64,000 bases of DNA from GCA-003244245 sp036494005 (lineage in GTDB: Bacteria; Actinomycetota; Actinomycetes; Mycobacteriales; Pseudonocardiaceae), in contig DASXOV010000128.1 in assembly GCA_036494005.1 (NCBI GenBank), forward strand, positions 4,741 to 68,740, given 5' to 3'. The position numbers and the translations under genes are program-made. The notes below the pieces were generated by a model. That model was not told the origin of the DNA, did not search any database, and saw only the letters and a list, made by a program, of their open reading frames with translations. Below, piece after piece: positions 1 to 9,153 of this stretch (the stretch's first letter is position 1; each line of letters starts with the position of its first letter).

Positions 1-2
1 AC

Positions 3-425
3 CTGCTGCCCGTCACCATGGGCGGCAACACCTGGAAGACGCTGGGCAGGCTCAAGGAACAGTGGGGCGTCAGCATGCAGGCCCTGCTGTTCCGAGCTCG
101 CCGGCTCGGCCGGCTCGGTGACGTCTCCTACCGAAACGCCATGACCACCATCTCGGCTCGCGGCTGGCGCCGCGATGAGCCCGGTCTGATCGGCACCATC
201 GAGCAGCCGTCGTTGCTGCCGAAGGCGGTGGAGTTGCTGGCCCAGGAAGGCATCGACGAGGACGCGCTCGTCGCCCAGTGCCGCGTCCCGGTCGAGCTGT
301 TCCGCATGGTCACCGCGCGCTCACCGGACAGCGGGCCCGCCGGCACCGTCGCGCTGCCCGCACCGGAGAACGGACAGCACTCCGGTGCCACGGTGGTGTC
401 CCTGTTGGAGCGCCGTACCGATTAG
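3..425 (+). CDS. ImmA/IrrE-family metallopeptidase, C-terminal part (5' end outside window)
   Basis: The reading frame is open from the window edge; the ATG at 18 is probably internal. The visible 140 residues match the C-terminal half of HTH/ImmA-IrrE proteins: LKEQWGVSMQALLFRARRLG followed by a tyrosine-arginine turn and RGWRRDEP. This segment is typical of peptidases that cleave repressors (known for ImmA/IrrE). The zinc-binding HExxH motif and the usual N-terminal HTH would lie upstream and cannot be seen, so activity cannot be judged. It ends 1 nt before the stop of the convergent STAND gene. The substrate is unknown. Confidence 0.75.
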   Translation: MLPVTMGGNTWKTLGRLKEQWGVSMQALLFRARRLGRLGDVSYRNAMTTISARGWRRDEPGLIGTIEQPSLLPKAVELLAQEGIDEDALVAQCRVPVELFRMVTARSPDSGPAGTVALPAPENGQHSGATVVSLLERRTD

Positions 426-426
426 A

Positions 427-3400
427 TCATCCCTGCCTGGGATGGGTGGAGAGCCCGTCGAGGGTGGCGGTGACGACCGCGGTGCCGACGTCGTCGAGAC
501 CGGCGACGAGCAGCTCACGGCTGCGGTCGCCGGCCAGTACCCGCCGTAGCGCAGCGACCAGGGCGACCCAGTCGGTGATCGCGATGTCCTCGAGCAGGCC
601 GGTGAGGTCAGGCGTGGCGGCACCGTCGGCCGCCGCGGTGCCGACGGCGCTGATGATCGGTGCCCAGACCGCGAGCAGGTGGTCGGCGCCGAGCGGTGCG
701 CTGCCGTCGTGCTGGTCGGCCGAGGTCGCGGCGGTGGCCAGCAGATCGGCCAGGGCGTGTTCGGCAGTGGCCGGGTCGGTGCACAGCGCCACCACGAGAG
801 CGCCGAAGCGGACCCCGTCGCCCGCGTCGACCAGCCGGGTGACCTGCTGCAGGGTGGTGGGTGTATCGGGACCGTCGGTGTCGCTGCGAAGCTCGCCGGC
901 CAGTATCCGGAGCGTCCTGGTGAGTTCGCGGGTGTCGCCAGTGAGGTGGTTGAGCAGGGCCGCGGTGAGGCGGTGGGCGCGTTGCTCAGCGCAGGCCCCG
1001 GACGTGCGGAACAGGTAATCGGCCAGGTTGTGGTGCGCCGTCGAGATCTCGCGCGGGTCCAGGCGCAGGTATTCGAGACGCAGCGCGGTGCGTTGCAGGT
1101 CGACGGCGGCCTGGGGGTGCTCGCGCCTGGTCTCCAGGTCGGCGCGGGCGCCGTGGACCACGGCGAGCTGCTTCATGTCACCGGCGGTCTCGAAGGCGTC
1201 CTGGCAGTCCCGCAGCAGCTGGTCGACCTCGCCCAGCCGGCCGAGGTGCAGCAGCGGAAGGTAACTGTGGAAGCGGGTGCGGGCGGCCTCGTAGGGGCTG
1301 GCGCCGCGCTCCAGCCTGCTGGCGGCGATCTCGTCGCCCAGGTCGAGCGCTTCCTGCCACCGCGCCAGAGCCACCGCAGAGCAGCGGCCGACGTCGAGAA
1401 TCCCCTCCCGGACGTTCGACGGGTTCACCCGGTCGTTGTCGGCGCGCTGGTCGGGCAGGTCGGCGATGCGGGCCCGCAGGCCGGGCAGATCAGTGAGGAC
1501 CTGCTCGTGGTGGCCGAGCATGCTGAGTATCTGCAGCCACCGGCCCTGGTCGCTGAGCTGGGTCCAGAGCCCGAACCCGGCCTGGCTGGTGTGCTCGATC
1601 TTCCGCCCGGCCAGGGTGAGAGCCTCCCGGAACCTGCCCTGGTCACGCATCAGGGTGACCAGGTCACCGGCGGTGGTGGAGGCGAGCGGGTAGTCGCCGG
1701 TGGCGGCGGCCTGGTCGTAGACACGGCGCAACAGGGTCTCGGCCTCGCCGGGATCAACTTTCCGCAGCGCGGCACCGAGCACGACGATGTCGTTCAGGGC
1801 GTCGGTGGCCTCGACGATGCGGCGCAGCAGGGGAATGGCGGCCAGCGAGGTGGTCGCGGAGTAGCCGTCCCGCATCAGGGTGCCGTCCAGGATGCAGATG
1901 GCGGCGTTCCAGTCGTGCTGGCGCAGCAGGTAGCGGGCCGCGGTCAGGCCGGCTCGGGAGACCAATTCGCCGGCGTCCTTGCCGGCTCGCTGCTGCGTGA
2001 TCCCCCAGTCACCGACCGCTATCCACCAGGAGGCGAGCTGCGCGTCGACCACGGCCGTGACCGAATCGGGGGTCGTTGCCGCAACGGTGTCGGCGACGCC
2101 GGGATTGATCCGGTAGTACACGGGGCCGGCGGTGTCGTTGACCGGGTCGGTGGTGACCAGTGCGGCGGTGACCAGCGGAGCGATCGAGGACGCCAGCGGT
2201 GGCGGGTCGCCGGTCCGGTCCAAGCCCCGCCACAGGGACGCCCAGGTCACACTGAACGTGGCAGTGCTCCGGTCGGTCTCCTCGACCCGGCACAGCGCCT
2301 GCAGCAGCAGCCGCGACGGGGCGGGCAGCGCCGCCACGATCTTGTTGATCCACGCGGTGAAGATCGCAAACAACTGCTCGCCGTTCAGTCCGCTCTCGCC
2401 GTCGGTGAGAAAGGCCGCCAGAACCGCATCGCTCACTGCGGCATCTGCCGGCTGGAACTCCAGTCGAGTCGGGTCAACGGCCGTGGCATCGGCGAGTTCC
2501 AGCAGCGTGGGATGGCCCTGGGTATGGGCGAGCACCCGCCGGTTCAACGCCGGGTCGGTACCCGGAGCATCGGCCCTGCCGCGGGTGGCGTCGCCGCGGG
2601 TGGCGTCGCCGCGGGTGATGTCGCAGTGCAGTAACGCCCGCAGGTTCGGCAGCTGCCGGGTCAACAGCAGGCACTCGTCTCGGGTCAGCATGGACAGCGG
2701 CCGAACCAGCACCGTGTCCGGGTTCAGCCCGCCCGGCACGATCCGGCTGGTCAGGATCACCCGGGAGGACCCCATGCGGCCGGTCAGCGTGCTGATCAGC
2801 GGAGCCCACCGGATGTCACGCCACTGGCCGTCGGGGCTGAGCAAGGTTTCGAGGTTGTCCAGCACTAGCAGCAGCCCGGCATCGGCGAGGATGGTGGTAA
2901 AGGTGGGGAGGAAGTTCTCCAGCCGCTTCAGGGTCCCGATGTTGTCCAGCATCGCCACCCCGTAGTCATCCAGCTGCGCCTCCAACGTCATCGCGAGCAG
3001 GCGCAGCGCATCGCCGAACTGCTCCGGATCGGTGGGCGCGGACCAGAACACCACCGGGCCGAAGGCGCGCTGGTGGCGGTAGGCGAGCTCCACGGCGCAG
3101 GTGGTCTTGCCCACCCCGGCCATCCCGTGCAGCAGCACCGCGGTACGCCCGGACTCCGGAGCCAATGCGGCACTGGCGGCGGCCATCACCTCGGTCCGGC
3201 CGACGAACCGCGGCGGCTCGGGTGGGAACCGGGCCATCGCGAGCTCGGCGAAGTCGGGCACCGGCTGCCCGAACGGAGGTGCCAGCGACAGCTCGATCGC
3301 CGAGGCACCGAAAATCGCCGGAGTGGCCACCGAGATCGCCGGCCGGCCCGACGACGCCGTGGGTCCGGCCGCGTCCGGCACGGCAGCCGCGAGCGCTCGG

Positions 3401-4518
3401 TCCAGTGGCTGGGCATAGCGGAACAGCTGGTTGAACAGCGCTTCGGCGAAGCCGATCGCGAACTCCTCGGCGACCGGGTAACGCATCGCGACCACCGCGC
3501 AGTCCAGCTGTGTCATCAGTTCGCGTGCGAGTCCGATCGGGGCCGCCCCGGTTTCCAGCACGACGCGGGTCTCCAGATCGGCTGCCGGGATGGCCAGCCC
3601 CAGCCGGCGCAGGGTCTCCGCGGTCACCGCCGCCGCGGAGAGGCAGGACGAGACCACGGCCAGCTTGAGCTGCCGGCGTAACGCAGACAGCAACTCGATC
3701 AGCTCCGCACTGGATACCGGATCCGCCGACCCGTCCGGGTTCTCCAGCAGGAAGCAGCCCGTCTCGTCGAGTCCGGACAGCGCCAGCACGTCCCAGCCGC
3801 CGCTGGATTCCGTGAGGTCCGCCAGCACCGCCCGGCTCACGCCGTACTGGGCGACCTCCAGCTCCACCCGCCGCCGGCTCCGGGCGGCGACCCGGCGTAC
3901 CAGCCGGGAAAGTTCATATCGCTCGCGGCGCAGGCCCGACGCCACAGCCCCCGATGTCATGGTCTCGGTGGGCCGGCTGAACACCGCCAGCATCCGCAGC
4001 GCCTGACCGACCGGCTTCTTCGACGCCTTGCGCGGACGGGGCTTGTGCGGACGGGGAAGGTCATGGACCAGGGCAACGTGACCCCACGCGGCCATCGGCG
4101 TCCCGGCGATATGGGCCAACTCCAACGGCCGTGCGGCCAGAAACTCCGCCCCGTCCGGCACCACCACCCGCACCGTCACCGGCGCCGCTGTCGCAATGGC
4201 CCGGCCGATCCGCTCGCCCAGCACCACCGATCCGATCCAGGCCCCCACCCGGTGCAGCAGCTCCGCCTCGCTGGCCACCCTGCGGTCCGGATCCGCCCGG
4301 GTCCGCAGAAAGCGGTGCAGATCCTCGAACGCCTGGGTCTCGGCAGCTCCCGGATCCAGCTCCACCAGGTGTTCGGCCAGCGCCATCCCGGATTGCTCGT
4401 CAGCCATTAGCCACCGCCATCGGCGAGGTCCAGTCACGTCGACCGCCCGCAGTACCAACCCCACCGGTGCCTCCCAAGGTGACGCCATAGCTACGTCCAG
4501 TACGTAGTATTCCCCCAT
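427..4518 (-). CDS. CHAT-like / STAND NTPase / TPR-like large protein
   Basis: A 1363-residue protein. Residues about 200-360 resemble a CHAT peptidase fold: the WDVLALSG strand near residue 241 and SSCLSA near 289 sit where CHAT proteins carry their His and Cys. The Cys is present, but the expected histidines of the HxxGH region read as Ala and Leu, so the protease may be inactive or the assignment only structural. A STAND/NB-ARC-type ATPase follows: Walker A GMAGVGKTT near residue 466 and Walker B LLLVLDNLE near 551. The remaining 600 residues are helical and TPR-like. STAND proteins of this layout act as ligand-triggered switches, often in antiphage defence or cell death; that role is inferred here. 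It is monocistronic and convergent with the ImmA/IrrE gene. Confidence 0.7.
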   Translation of the reverse strand: MGEYYVLDVAMASPWEAPVGLVLRAVDVTGPRRWRWLMADEQSGMALAEHLVELDPGAAETQAFEDLHRFLRTRADPDRRVASEAELLHRVGAWIGSVVLGERIGRAIATAAPVTVRVVVPDGAEFLAARPLELAHIAGTPMAAWGHVALVHDLPRPHKPRPRKASKKPVGQALRMLAVFSRPTETMTSGAVASGLRRERYELSRLVRRVAARSRRRVELEVAQYGVSRAVLADLTESSGGWDVLALSGLDETGCFLLENPDGSADPVSSAELIELLSALRRQLKLAVVSSCLSAAAVTAETLRRLGLAIPAADLETRVVLETGAAPIGLARELMTQLDCAVVAMRYPVAEEFAIGFAEALFNQLFRYAQPLDRALAAAVPDAAGPTASSGRPAISVATPAIFGASAIELSLAPPFGQPVPDFAELAMARFPPEPPRFVGRTEVMAAASAALAPESGRTAVLLHGMAGVGKTTCAVELAYRHQRAFGPVVFWSAPTDPEQFGDALRLLAMTLEAQLDDYGVAMLDNIGTLKRLENFLPTFTTILADAGLLLVLDNLETLLSPDGQWRDIRWAPLISTLTGRMGSSRVILTSRIVPGGLNPDTVLVRPLSMLTRDECLLLTRQLPNLRALLHCDITRGDATRGDATRGRADAPGTDPALNRRVLAHTQGHPTLLELADATAVDPTRLEFQPADAAVSDAVLAAFLTDGESGLNGEQLFAIFTAWINKIVAALPAPSRLLLQALCRVEETDRSTATFSVTWASLWRGLDRTGDPPPLASSIAPLVTAALVTTDPVNDTAGPVYYRINPGVADTVAATTPDSVTAVVDAQLASWWIAVGDWGITQQRAGKDAGELVSRAGLTAARYLLRQHDWNAAICILDGTLMRDGYSATTSLAAIPLLRRIVEATDALNDIVVLGAALRKVDPGEAETLLRRVYDQAAATGDYPLASTTAGDLVTLMRDQGRFREALTLAGRKIEHTSQAGFGLWTQLSDQGRWLQILSMLGHHEQVLTDLPGLRARIADLPDQRADNDRVNPSNVREGILDVGRCSAVALARWQEALDLGDEIAASRLERGASPYEAARTRFHSYLPLLHLGRLGEVDQLLRDCQDAFETAGDMKQLAVVHGARADLETRREHPQAAVDLQRTALRLEYLRLDPREISTAHHNLADYLFRTSGACAEQRAHRLTAALLNHLTGDTRELTRTLRILAGELRSDTDGPDTPTTLQQVTRLVDAGDGVRFGALVVALCTDPATAEHALADLLATAATSADQHDGSAPLGADHLLAVWAPIISAVGTAAADGAATPDLTGLLEDIAITDWVALVAALRRVLAGDRSRELLVAGLDDVGTAVVTATLDGLSTHPRQG
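2581..2625 (-). repeat. 15-bp x 3 in-frame tandem repeat in the STAND gene
   Basis: Three consecutive 15-bp units (GCGGGTGGCGTCGCC, the same again, then a degenerate copy) encode repeated DATRG-type pentapeptides in a linker after the ATPase domain. The unit is a multiple of three, so the frame is preserved. Confidence 0.9.
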
Positions 4519-4530
4519 TCACCCGAACTG

Positions 4531-5045
4531 GTGCCCTCCGCCGCAGGTCGGACATCAAACTCGGTAAGAATTCATCCCCTGGCCCCTATCCTTGCTGGTC
4601 ACCGGATGTACTTGGGCGATGGAGCCTGCATCGAGGACGGCGGCACCTATTACCGCGTCAAATGCCCGTGCGGCGACTACCAGAGGTCGATTCATCTGAC
4701 CCCAAAGCAACCCCAACTACGGCCGCCAGGCCTTACAGTGGCTGGCCGCAGCGGAGTCCGCGCCGGGAGTGCTGGATTCGGCGGTGTCGGTCGACCGGGG
4801 TCAGGCGCTCGTGGAGATCGAGCTGACCGCCTCGGGCGAGTCTGAGGATGTGGCAGTGGCGACTGGGCAGGCGGGTGGCGGTGGACGGCCGTCGCACCGA
4901 TGACAACGCGCGGTGCACCCTGGTGGCGATCCGCGAGTACGGCGGGACGCTGGCGCTCTACCCGCACGGAGTGGGCACGTTCGGGGTGCGACTGTCCCGC
5001 GCGGACGCCGCCGTAGTGTTGGGCTTATTCGCGGATACCGAGTGA
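4531..5045 (+). pseudogene. Unrecognised small coding remnant, probably frameshifted
   Basis: No intact gene is convincing here. Coding-like sequence moves between frames. From 4531 a frame reads GACIEDGGTYYRVKCPCGDY, with CPCG resembling a small metal-binding turn. A second frame near 4730-4905 continues as LQWLAAAESAPGVLDSAVSV. A third, from 4848 to the TGA at 5043-5045, ends TLALYPHGVGTFGVRLSRAD. Each piece has high GC at third positions, as if a single gene of about 150 codons had taken two frameshifts. A separate 65-residue gene starting at 4848 is the alternative. I do not recognise the family. Confidence 0.35.
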
Positions 5046-5058
5046 GCGGTTCGGCCGG

Positions 5059-5295
5059 TTAGGAGACCGTGGGGGTTGGTATCAGGGATGCCTCGTACTC
5101 GACCTGAAGCTGAACGAGCTTGAGCATCAGCTCGCGCGATCGAATCTGATACACCCCGTCCGTCTTGTGGACGCCGAGAAACTTGGCCCAGGTGCTGTCC
5201 AGCAGAATCCAGTGGTTGTGCCTGCTCGTGGCGCGGATTTCGACAACACCGCCGCCATTCGTGTCGGGCGCGAATGTCATGCTCGTCATGTTCAT
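5059..5295 (-). CDS. Small hypothetical protein (about 78 aa)
   Basis: An ATG at 5295 lies 10 nt after a GGGGAG ribosome-site-like sequence; an upstream in-frame ATG at 5328 has none, so the shorter form is preferred. The product begins MNMTSMTFAPDTNGGG and contains HNHWILLDSTWAKFLGVHK. It has no signal peptide or membrane segment and is less GC-rich than its neighbours. The family is not recognised. It is divergent from the LuxR gene at 5427, so the 130-nt gap may hold both promoters. Confidence 0.45.
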   Translation of the reverse strand: MNMTSMTFAPDTNGGGVVEIRATSRHNHWILLDSTWAKFLGVHKTDGVYQIRSRELMLKLVQLQVEYEASLIPTPTVS

Positions 5296-5426
5296 CACAT
5301 GCTCACTCCCCAGGCCGGTCCAGCTCATCTCGGCATACCTGCCACGTGGAGCTTACGGAGCCGGCGGCCGGGTTTCCACGGGGCAAGTACGTATAAGCGG
5401 TACCTGGTTCAAGCTAGGATCACGCC

Positions 5427-8369
5427 ATGAAGGGGGCCATGGCTGCGGCGGGATCACCATGGAATGTTCGGCTGGTGGGCCGCAGCCATGAGCTGGCGGA
5501 ACTCGAAACTGAGCGGCGAGCCGCGTCCACGCGGTTTCGAGTCGTCCTGCTGCTCGGCGACGCCGGGATCGGGAAGAGCCGGCTGGCGGCCGAATTCCTC
5601 GCCCGCAACCACGAGCGGGCACTGACGCTCACCGCCCGCGCCCACGCCCTGGGCGAGACATCGTCGTTCGGCGTGTGGGCCGAGGCGCTGGAAAGCCACC
5701 TGCGCGGCCACGACGCCGCATACATCTCCGAGATATGCGAAGGCTTCCTCGACGACGTCGCGGTCCTCATCCACAGTGCCGCGCTGGCGCGCGGCGGCGC
5801 GCCGGAGCGCGATCCGCCGAAGGTGCGGCTCCTGGGCGGTCTGGCGGGTGTGCTTTCCACCCTCGCCACCCGGGGACCGCTCGTCGTGGTGCTCGACGAC
5901 ATGCACCTGGCCGATGCCTCGTCGTGGGAGGCGTTGGGGAACCTGGCCCGGACCCTGTCGGCGGCTCCCATCCTGGTGGTGTGCGTGTCGCGGGCGGCGG
6001 AGCTCGGCGCGCACGACATGGGTAGCGAGGTGGTGCTCGGCCTCGAGCAGGAGGCCAGGATGCGGCGGATCACGCTGGCGCCGCTGGAGGCCGAGGCGGT
6101 CACCGAGCTCGCCTCGGTGGTCGTCGGAGCGCAGCCACCCACCGCGCTGTCCCGCTGGCTGCTGGACCGGTCACTGGGCAACCCCCTGTTCGCGCTGAGC
6201 CTGCTGCAGGGACTGCTCGACGAAGGTGCCGAGCTGTCCTCCCCCGGCCTGAGCACGCTCCCGCAGTACCTTGCCGAACGGATCGCCCAGCTGCTCAAAC
6301 CCCTCGACGAGCCCGAGTTCCATGCGCTGGAGCTGCTCGCGGTCGCCGGGAAGCGGGTCGACCTTTCCGACCTGCTGCACCTGAACGACCGCCCGGCCGA
6401 GACCCTGTGCGCCGCCCTCGAGACGCTCGTGCGAGCCCGCTTGGTGCTCGAGCAGGAGCGCCGCAACCACATCACCTACGAAGTCGCCCATCCCCTGATC
6501 CGGGACGCGATCTACGAGCGGATCGGACGAGCTCGCCGGCGCGCACTGCACCGGATCATCGCCCGAGCCCATCTCGGCCAGGGCAACCTCGGCGCGGCCG
6601 CCCCCCACTTCGCCCGCTCGGCATCACCCGGCGACGGCGAGGCGGTCGACGCCCTCCGCGACGCCGTGCGGCAGGCGGAAGGGCGGGGGGCGTACCGGGA
6701 AGCGCTCGCGATCCTGGACGCGCTCGTGGAGCTGCTCCCGCCGGGGGACGCTCGCTGGCGAGACGTGATGCAGGACCTGGCCTGGCAGGCCGAATGGGTC
6801 GTGGACCATCGCGCCGACGCCGACGCCGTGATGGGAATCCGCCCGCTGCGCCGGATGGATGCCGTACTCGAGGGCCTGGACTCCCCCGCTGCCCGCGCGG
6901 CGGTCAAATTCCGCCTCGCCAGCTTCCTCGCGTGGGGCACCGGAGAACTGGACGAGGCGGAGCGCGTCTGCGAAGCCGCCCTTGAGCTGTTCGTCGAGGC
7001 GGGTGACCGCGCGAGCGCGCTCCTGTCGACCAACGAGATGGCGTGGATCCGCGGCCTGCAAGGCGACATCGTGGGCTTGCATGATCGGGCGCGGCGGGTG
7101 GCCGACGAGGCCGAAGCGGCGGATGAGCCGTTCGCACTCCTGCAGGCCCTCAGCGCCCTGGGAGTCGCGGCGGGGTGGCTGGGGCACCACGAACAGGCCC
7201 GTACCCTGTGGGAGCGCAGCACGGAGCTGGCAGCCGCGGCGGGTAAGCCCTACCGGTTGCTGTTCGCGCGTATCTCGCTCGCCGTCACCCATGCCTTCGC
7301 CGGTGACATCGAGGAGGCGACCAGGCTGATCACCGACGCGAAGACCCTCCCGGCCTGGGGCGAGAGCCCGGTGCCGGAGTGGGAGAGCATGGTGCTCTGG
7401 GTGGTCGGCGACTTCCGGGGAGCGCTGGTCAGCGCACGAGCGGCCGCGGTGGCATCGGGAACGCCCAGCAAGCGCAGTGCGTTCGGGTTGTCACACGGGG
7501 TGCTCTCGGCCGTGGAGGCCGACTGCCCCGAGGAGGCGGAGCGGTTTCTCCGCAAGGCGCTCGCCGCCTACGGGGGATGGGACTGGGCCTACTACTTCCA
7601 GTACGCGCTGTACGCCCAGGCGATGCTCGACTGGCGGAACGGGTTCGTGCCCCGCGCGCTCGCGACGCTGCGCGGGGTGAGCCGGCGCCTGCTCGCGATG
7701 AAGGCCATGCAGGCGGCCGTGTTCGTGCTGGTCGATCAGGCTGCTGTCGCAGCGGAAGCCGGGAACGTCGCGGCGGCTGAGGAAGCCGCCCGCGGCCTTG
7801 TTCCCCTGACGAACGGCGCATCCCCGACAACCGGCGCACCCCTGACCTACGGCGTCGGCTTCGACCCCTGTCACGCGATGGCCGAGATCGGCCTCTCCTG
7901 GGCGAGCGTCGCCTCCGGACGGCCGGAAGCGGCCGAGGCGCACGCGCGGCAGGCCCTGGACCTGCTCTCCGGGCAACGCCTGCGGTTCTGGACCTCCCGA
8001 GCGCACGAGGCACTCGCGCACGCGCTTCGAAGTCGCGAGCCCGCGGCGGCCCTCTCCGCGTTCGAAGCGGCAGGCCGGGGTTTCGAGCCGTGTGGCGCGA
8101 TCTGGCGCCTGCACCGGACACATGACGCCATGCGTCAGGTCGGCAGCGCCGGCCGGCGCCTCGCGGCCCGAGCCGAGGGCACGGCCCTGACCCGCAGGGA
8201 GCGCGAAGTGGCCCAGCGCGCGGCTCAGGGACGCACCGCCCGGGAGATCGCCGAGCAGCTGTCGATCACGGAGCGGACAGTCGAGGGCCATCTCAGCAAC
8301 GTGTACGCCAAGCTGGGCGTCGCCTCGAAACTTGAGCTGGTCCGGATCGCACCCACCCTCGAACTCTGA
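5427..8369 (+). CDS. LuxR-family large ATP-binding transcriptional regulator (LAL type)
   Basis: 980 residues with the order of LAL regulators. An N-terminal AAA-type ATPase has LVGRSHELAELE, Walker A GDAGIGKSR (about residues 43-51) and Walker B LVVVLDDMH (about 152-160). A long helical TPR-like middle follows, then a C-terminal LuxR HTH (about 920-975) with LTRREREVAQRAAQG and ITERTVEGHLSNVYAKLGV. Such proteins are ATP-dependent transcription activators, often pathway-specific in secondary metabolism. It ends 7 bp before the stop of the tryptophan dioxygenase, so it is convergent with the kynurenine-type operon and is its most likely regulator by position (inference). The ATG at 5427 is preferred; a second in-frame ATG lies 12 bp downstream. 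Confidence 0.85.
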   Translation: MKGAMAAAGSPWNVRLVGRSHELAELETERRAASTRFRVVLLLGDAGIGKSRLAAEFLARNHERALTLTARAHALGETSSFGVWAEALESHLRGHDAAYISEICEGFLDDVAVLIHSAALARGGAPERDPPKVRLLGGLAGVLSTLATRGPLVVVLDDMHLADASSWEALGNLARTLSAAPILVVCVSRAAELGAHDMGSEVVLGLEQEARMRRITLAPLEAEAVTELASVVVGAQPPTALSRWLLDRSLGNPLFALSLLQGLLDEGAELSSPGLSTLPQYLAERIAQLLKPLDEPEFHALELLAVAGKRVDLSDLLHLNDRPAETLCAALETLVRARLVLEQERRNHITYEVAHPLIRDAIYERIGRARRRALHRIIARAHLGQGNLGAAAPHFARSASPGDGEAVDALRDAVRQAEGRGAYREALAILDALVELLPPGDARWRDVMQDLAWQAEWVVDHRADADAVMGIRPLRRMDAVLEGLDSPAARAAVKFRLASFLAWGTGELDEAERVCEAALELFVEAGDRASALLSTNEMAWIRGLQGDIVGLHDRARRVADEAEAADEPFALLQALSALGVAAGWLGHHEQARTLWERSTELAAAAGKPYRLLFARISLAVTHAFAGDIEEATRLITDAKTLPAWGESPVPEWESMVLWVVGDFRGALVSARAAAVASGTPSKRSAFGLSHGVLSAVEADCPEEAERFLRKALAAYGGWDWAYYFQYALYAQAMLDWRNGFVPRALATLRGVSRRLLAMKAMQAAVFVLVDQAAVAAEAGNVAAAEEAARGLVPLTNGASPTTGAPLTYGVGFDPCHAMAEIGLSWASVASGRPEAAEAHARQALDLLSGQRLRFWTSRAHEALAHALRSREPAAALSAFEAAGRGFEPCGAIWRLHRTHDAMRQVGSAGRRLAARAEGTALTRREREVAQRAAQGRTAREIAEQLSITERTVEGHLSNVYAKLGVASKLELVRIAPTLEL

Positions 8370-8376
8370 ACGCCGA

Positions 8377-9153
8377 TCACAGCCGGCTGCGCATCTCCCA
8401 CAGCTCCGGGTAGAAGCGCAGACCGAAGCGGGCGCGCAGAAAAGAAGCTCCGGCACTGCCGTTGGTGCCGATCTTCGTGCCGATCTGGCGTTCGACGGTG
8501 AGCGCGTGCCGGGCGCGCCACAACGACCACGACTGATCGTGCCCGACCATGGCCTCCTGCAGATCCCACAGTGCGCCGTACTTCTCCCGGTCCCGGGCGA
8601 TGGCGAGGTACGCCTCGGAACGCAGTTGCCGGGTGGAGGTGTCGAAACCGGCGTCGCCCAGCACGACCAGGAACGCCTCCCACAGGCACGGTTCGGCCAG
8701 GCGGCGGCGCAACACCTCGTGTTCGGCCGCGGTGAGCCAGTCCCGGCGCTGCGCATAGTCGCGGTCCTTGAGCCCGGACAGGAACTCGACCTCGAGGAAC
8801 TGCGCGGACTGCGCACCGCTGGCCGTGCCCAATGCGGTGCGGAACCGCTCGAAGTCCGGCGCCTGCATGCTGTCCAGCACGTCGAACTGGTCGAGCAGGA
8901 TGCGTTCGATGCGGCGGCACCGGTCCAGCCGGGTCCGGGGCGCCGTCGTCCGGCCGGCCAGCATGTCGTCCCGGGCGCCTTCGAGCTCGAACAGCAGGAC
9001 CTTGACCCACAGTTCGAACACCTGGTGCACGGTGATGAACAGCAACTCGTCGGGCACCATCGGCGCCGAACGCGGGCATTGCAGGGCGAGCAGCTGATCC
9101 AGCCGCAGATAGCTGCCATAGGTCAGCCGGGCGTCCGCGGGAAGGGCCGTCAC
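8377..9153 (-). CDS. kynA: Tryptophan 2,3-dioxygenase family heme enzyme
   Basis: 258 residues, close to the usual 260-290. It opens with LTYGSYLRLDQLLALQCPRS and has FITVHQVFELWVK, whose His (residue 43) corresponds to the active-site histidine. DRCRRIERILLDQFDVLDSM and ASGAQSAQF are family signatures. The C-terminal WRARHALTVERQIG carries the expected proximal heme His, followed by GTKIGTNGSAG. TDO opens the indole ring of L-Trp to N-formylkynurenine. The start ATG overlaps the TGA of the AurF-like gene (ATGA), so translation is coupled. It is the last gene of a five-gene minus-strand operon that begins with a kynurenine-formamidase-like hydrolase. That pairing supports a real Trp-to-kynurenine role; a TDO-superfamily enzyme with another substrate cannot be excluded. 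Confidence 0.85.
   Translation of the reverse strand: MTALPADARLTYGSYLRLDQLLALQCPRSAPMVPDELLFITVHQVFELWVKVLLFELEGARDDMLAGRTTAPRTRLDRCRRIERILLDQFDVLDSMQAPDFERFRTALGTASGAQSAQFLEVEFLSGLKDRDYAQRRDWLTAAEHEVLRRRLAEPCLWEAFLVVLGDAGFDTSTRQLRSEAYLAIARDREKYGALWDLQEAMVGHDQSWSLWRARHALTVERQIGTKIGTNGSAGASFLRARFGLRFYPELWEMRSRL

Noticed and set aside
679..2634. A 651-codon open frame on the plus strand
   Set aside because: It lies opposite the STAND gene, is Gly/Val-rich and has no domain match.
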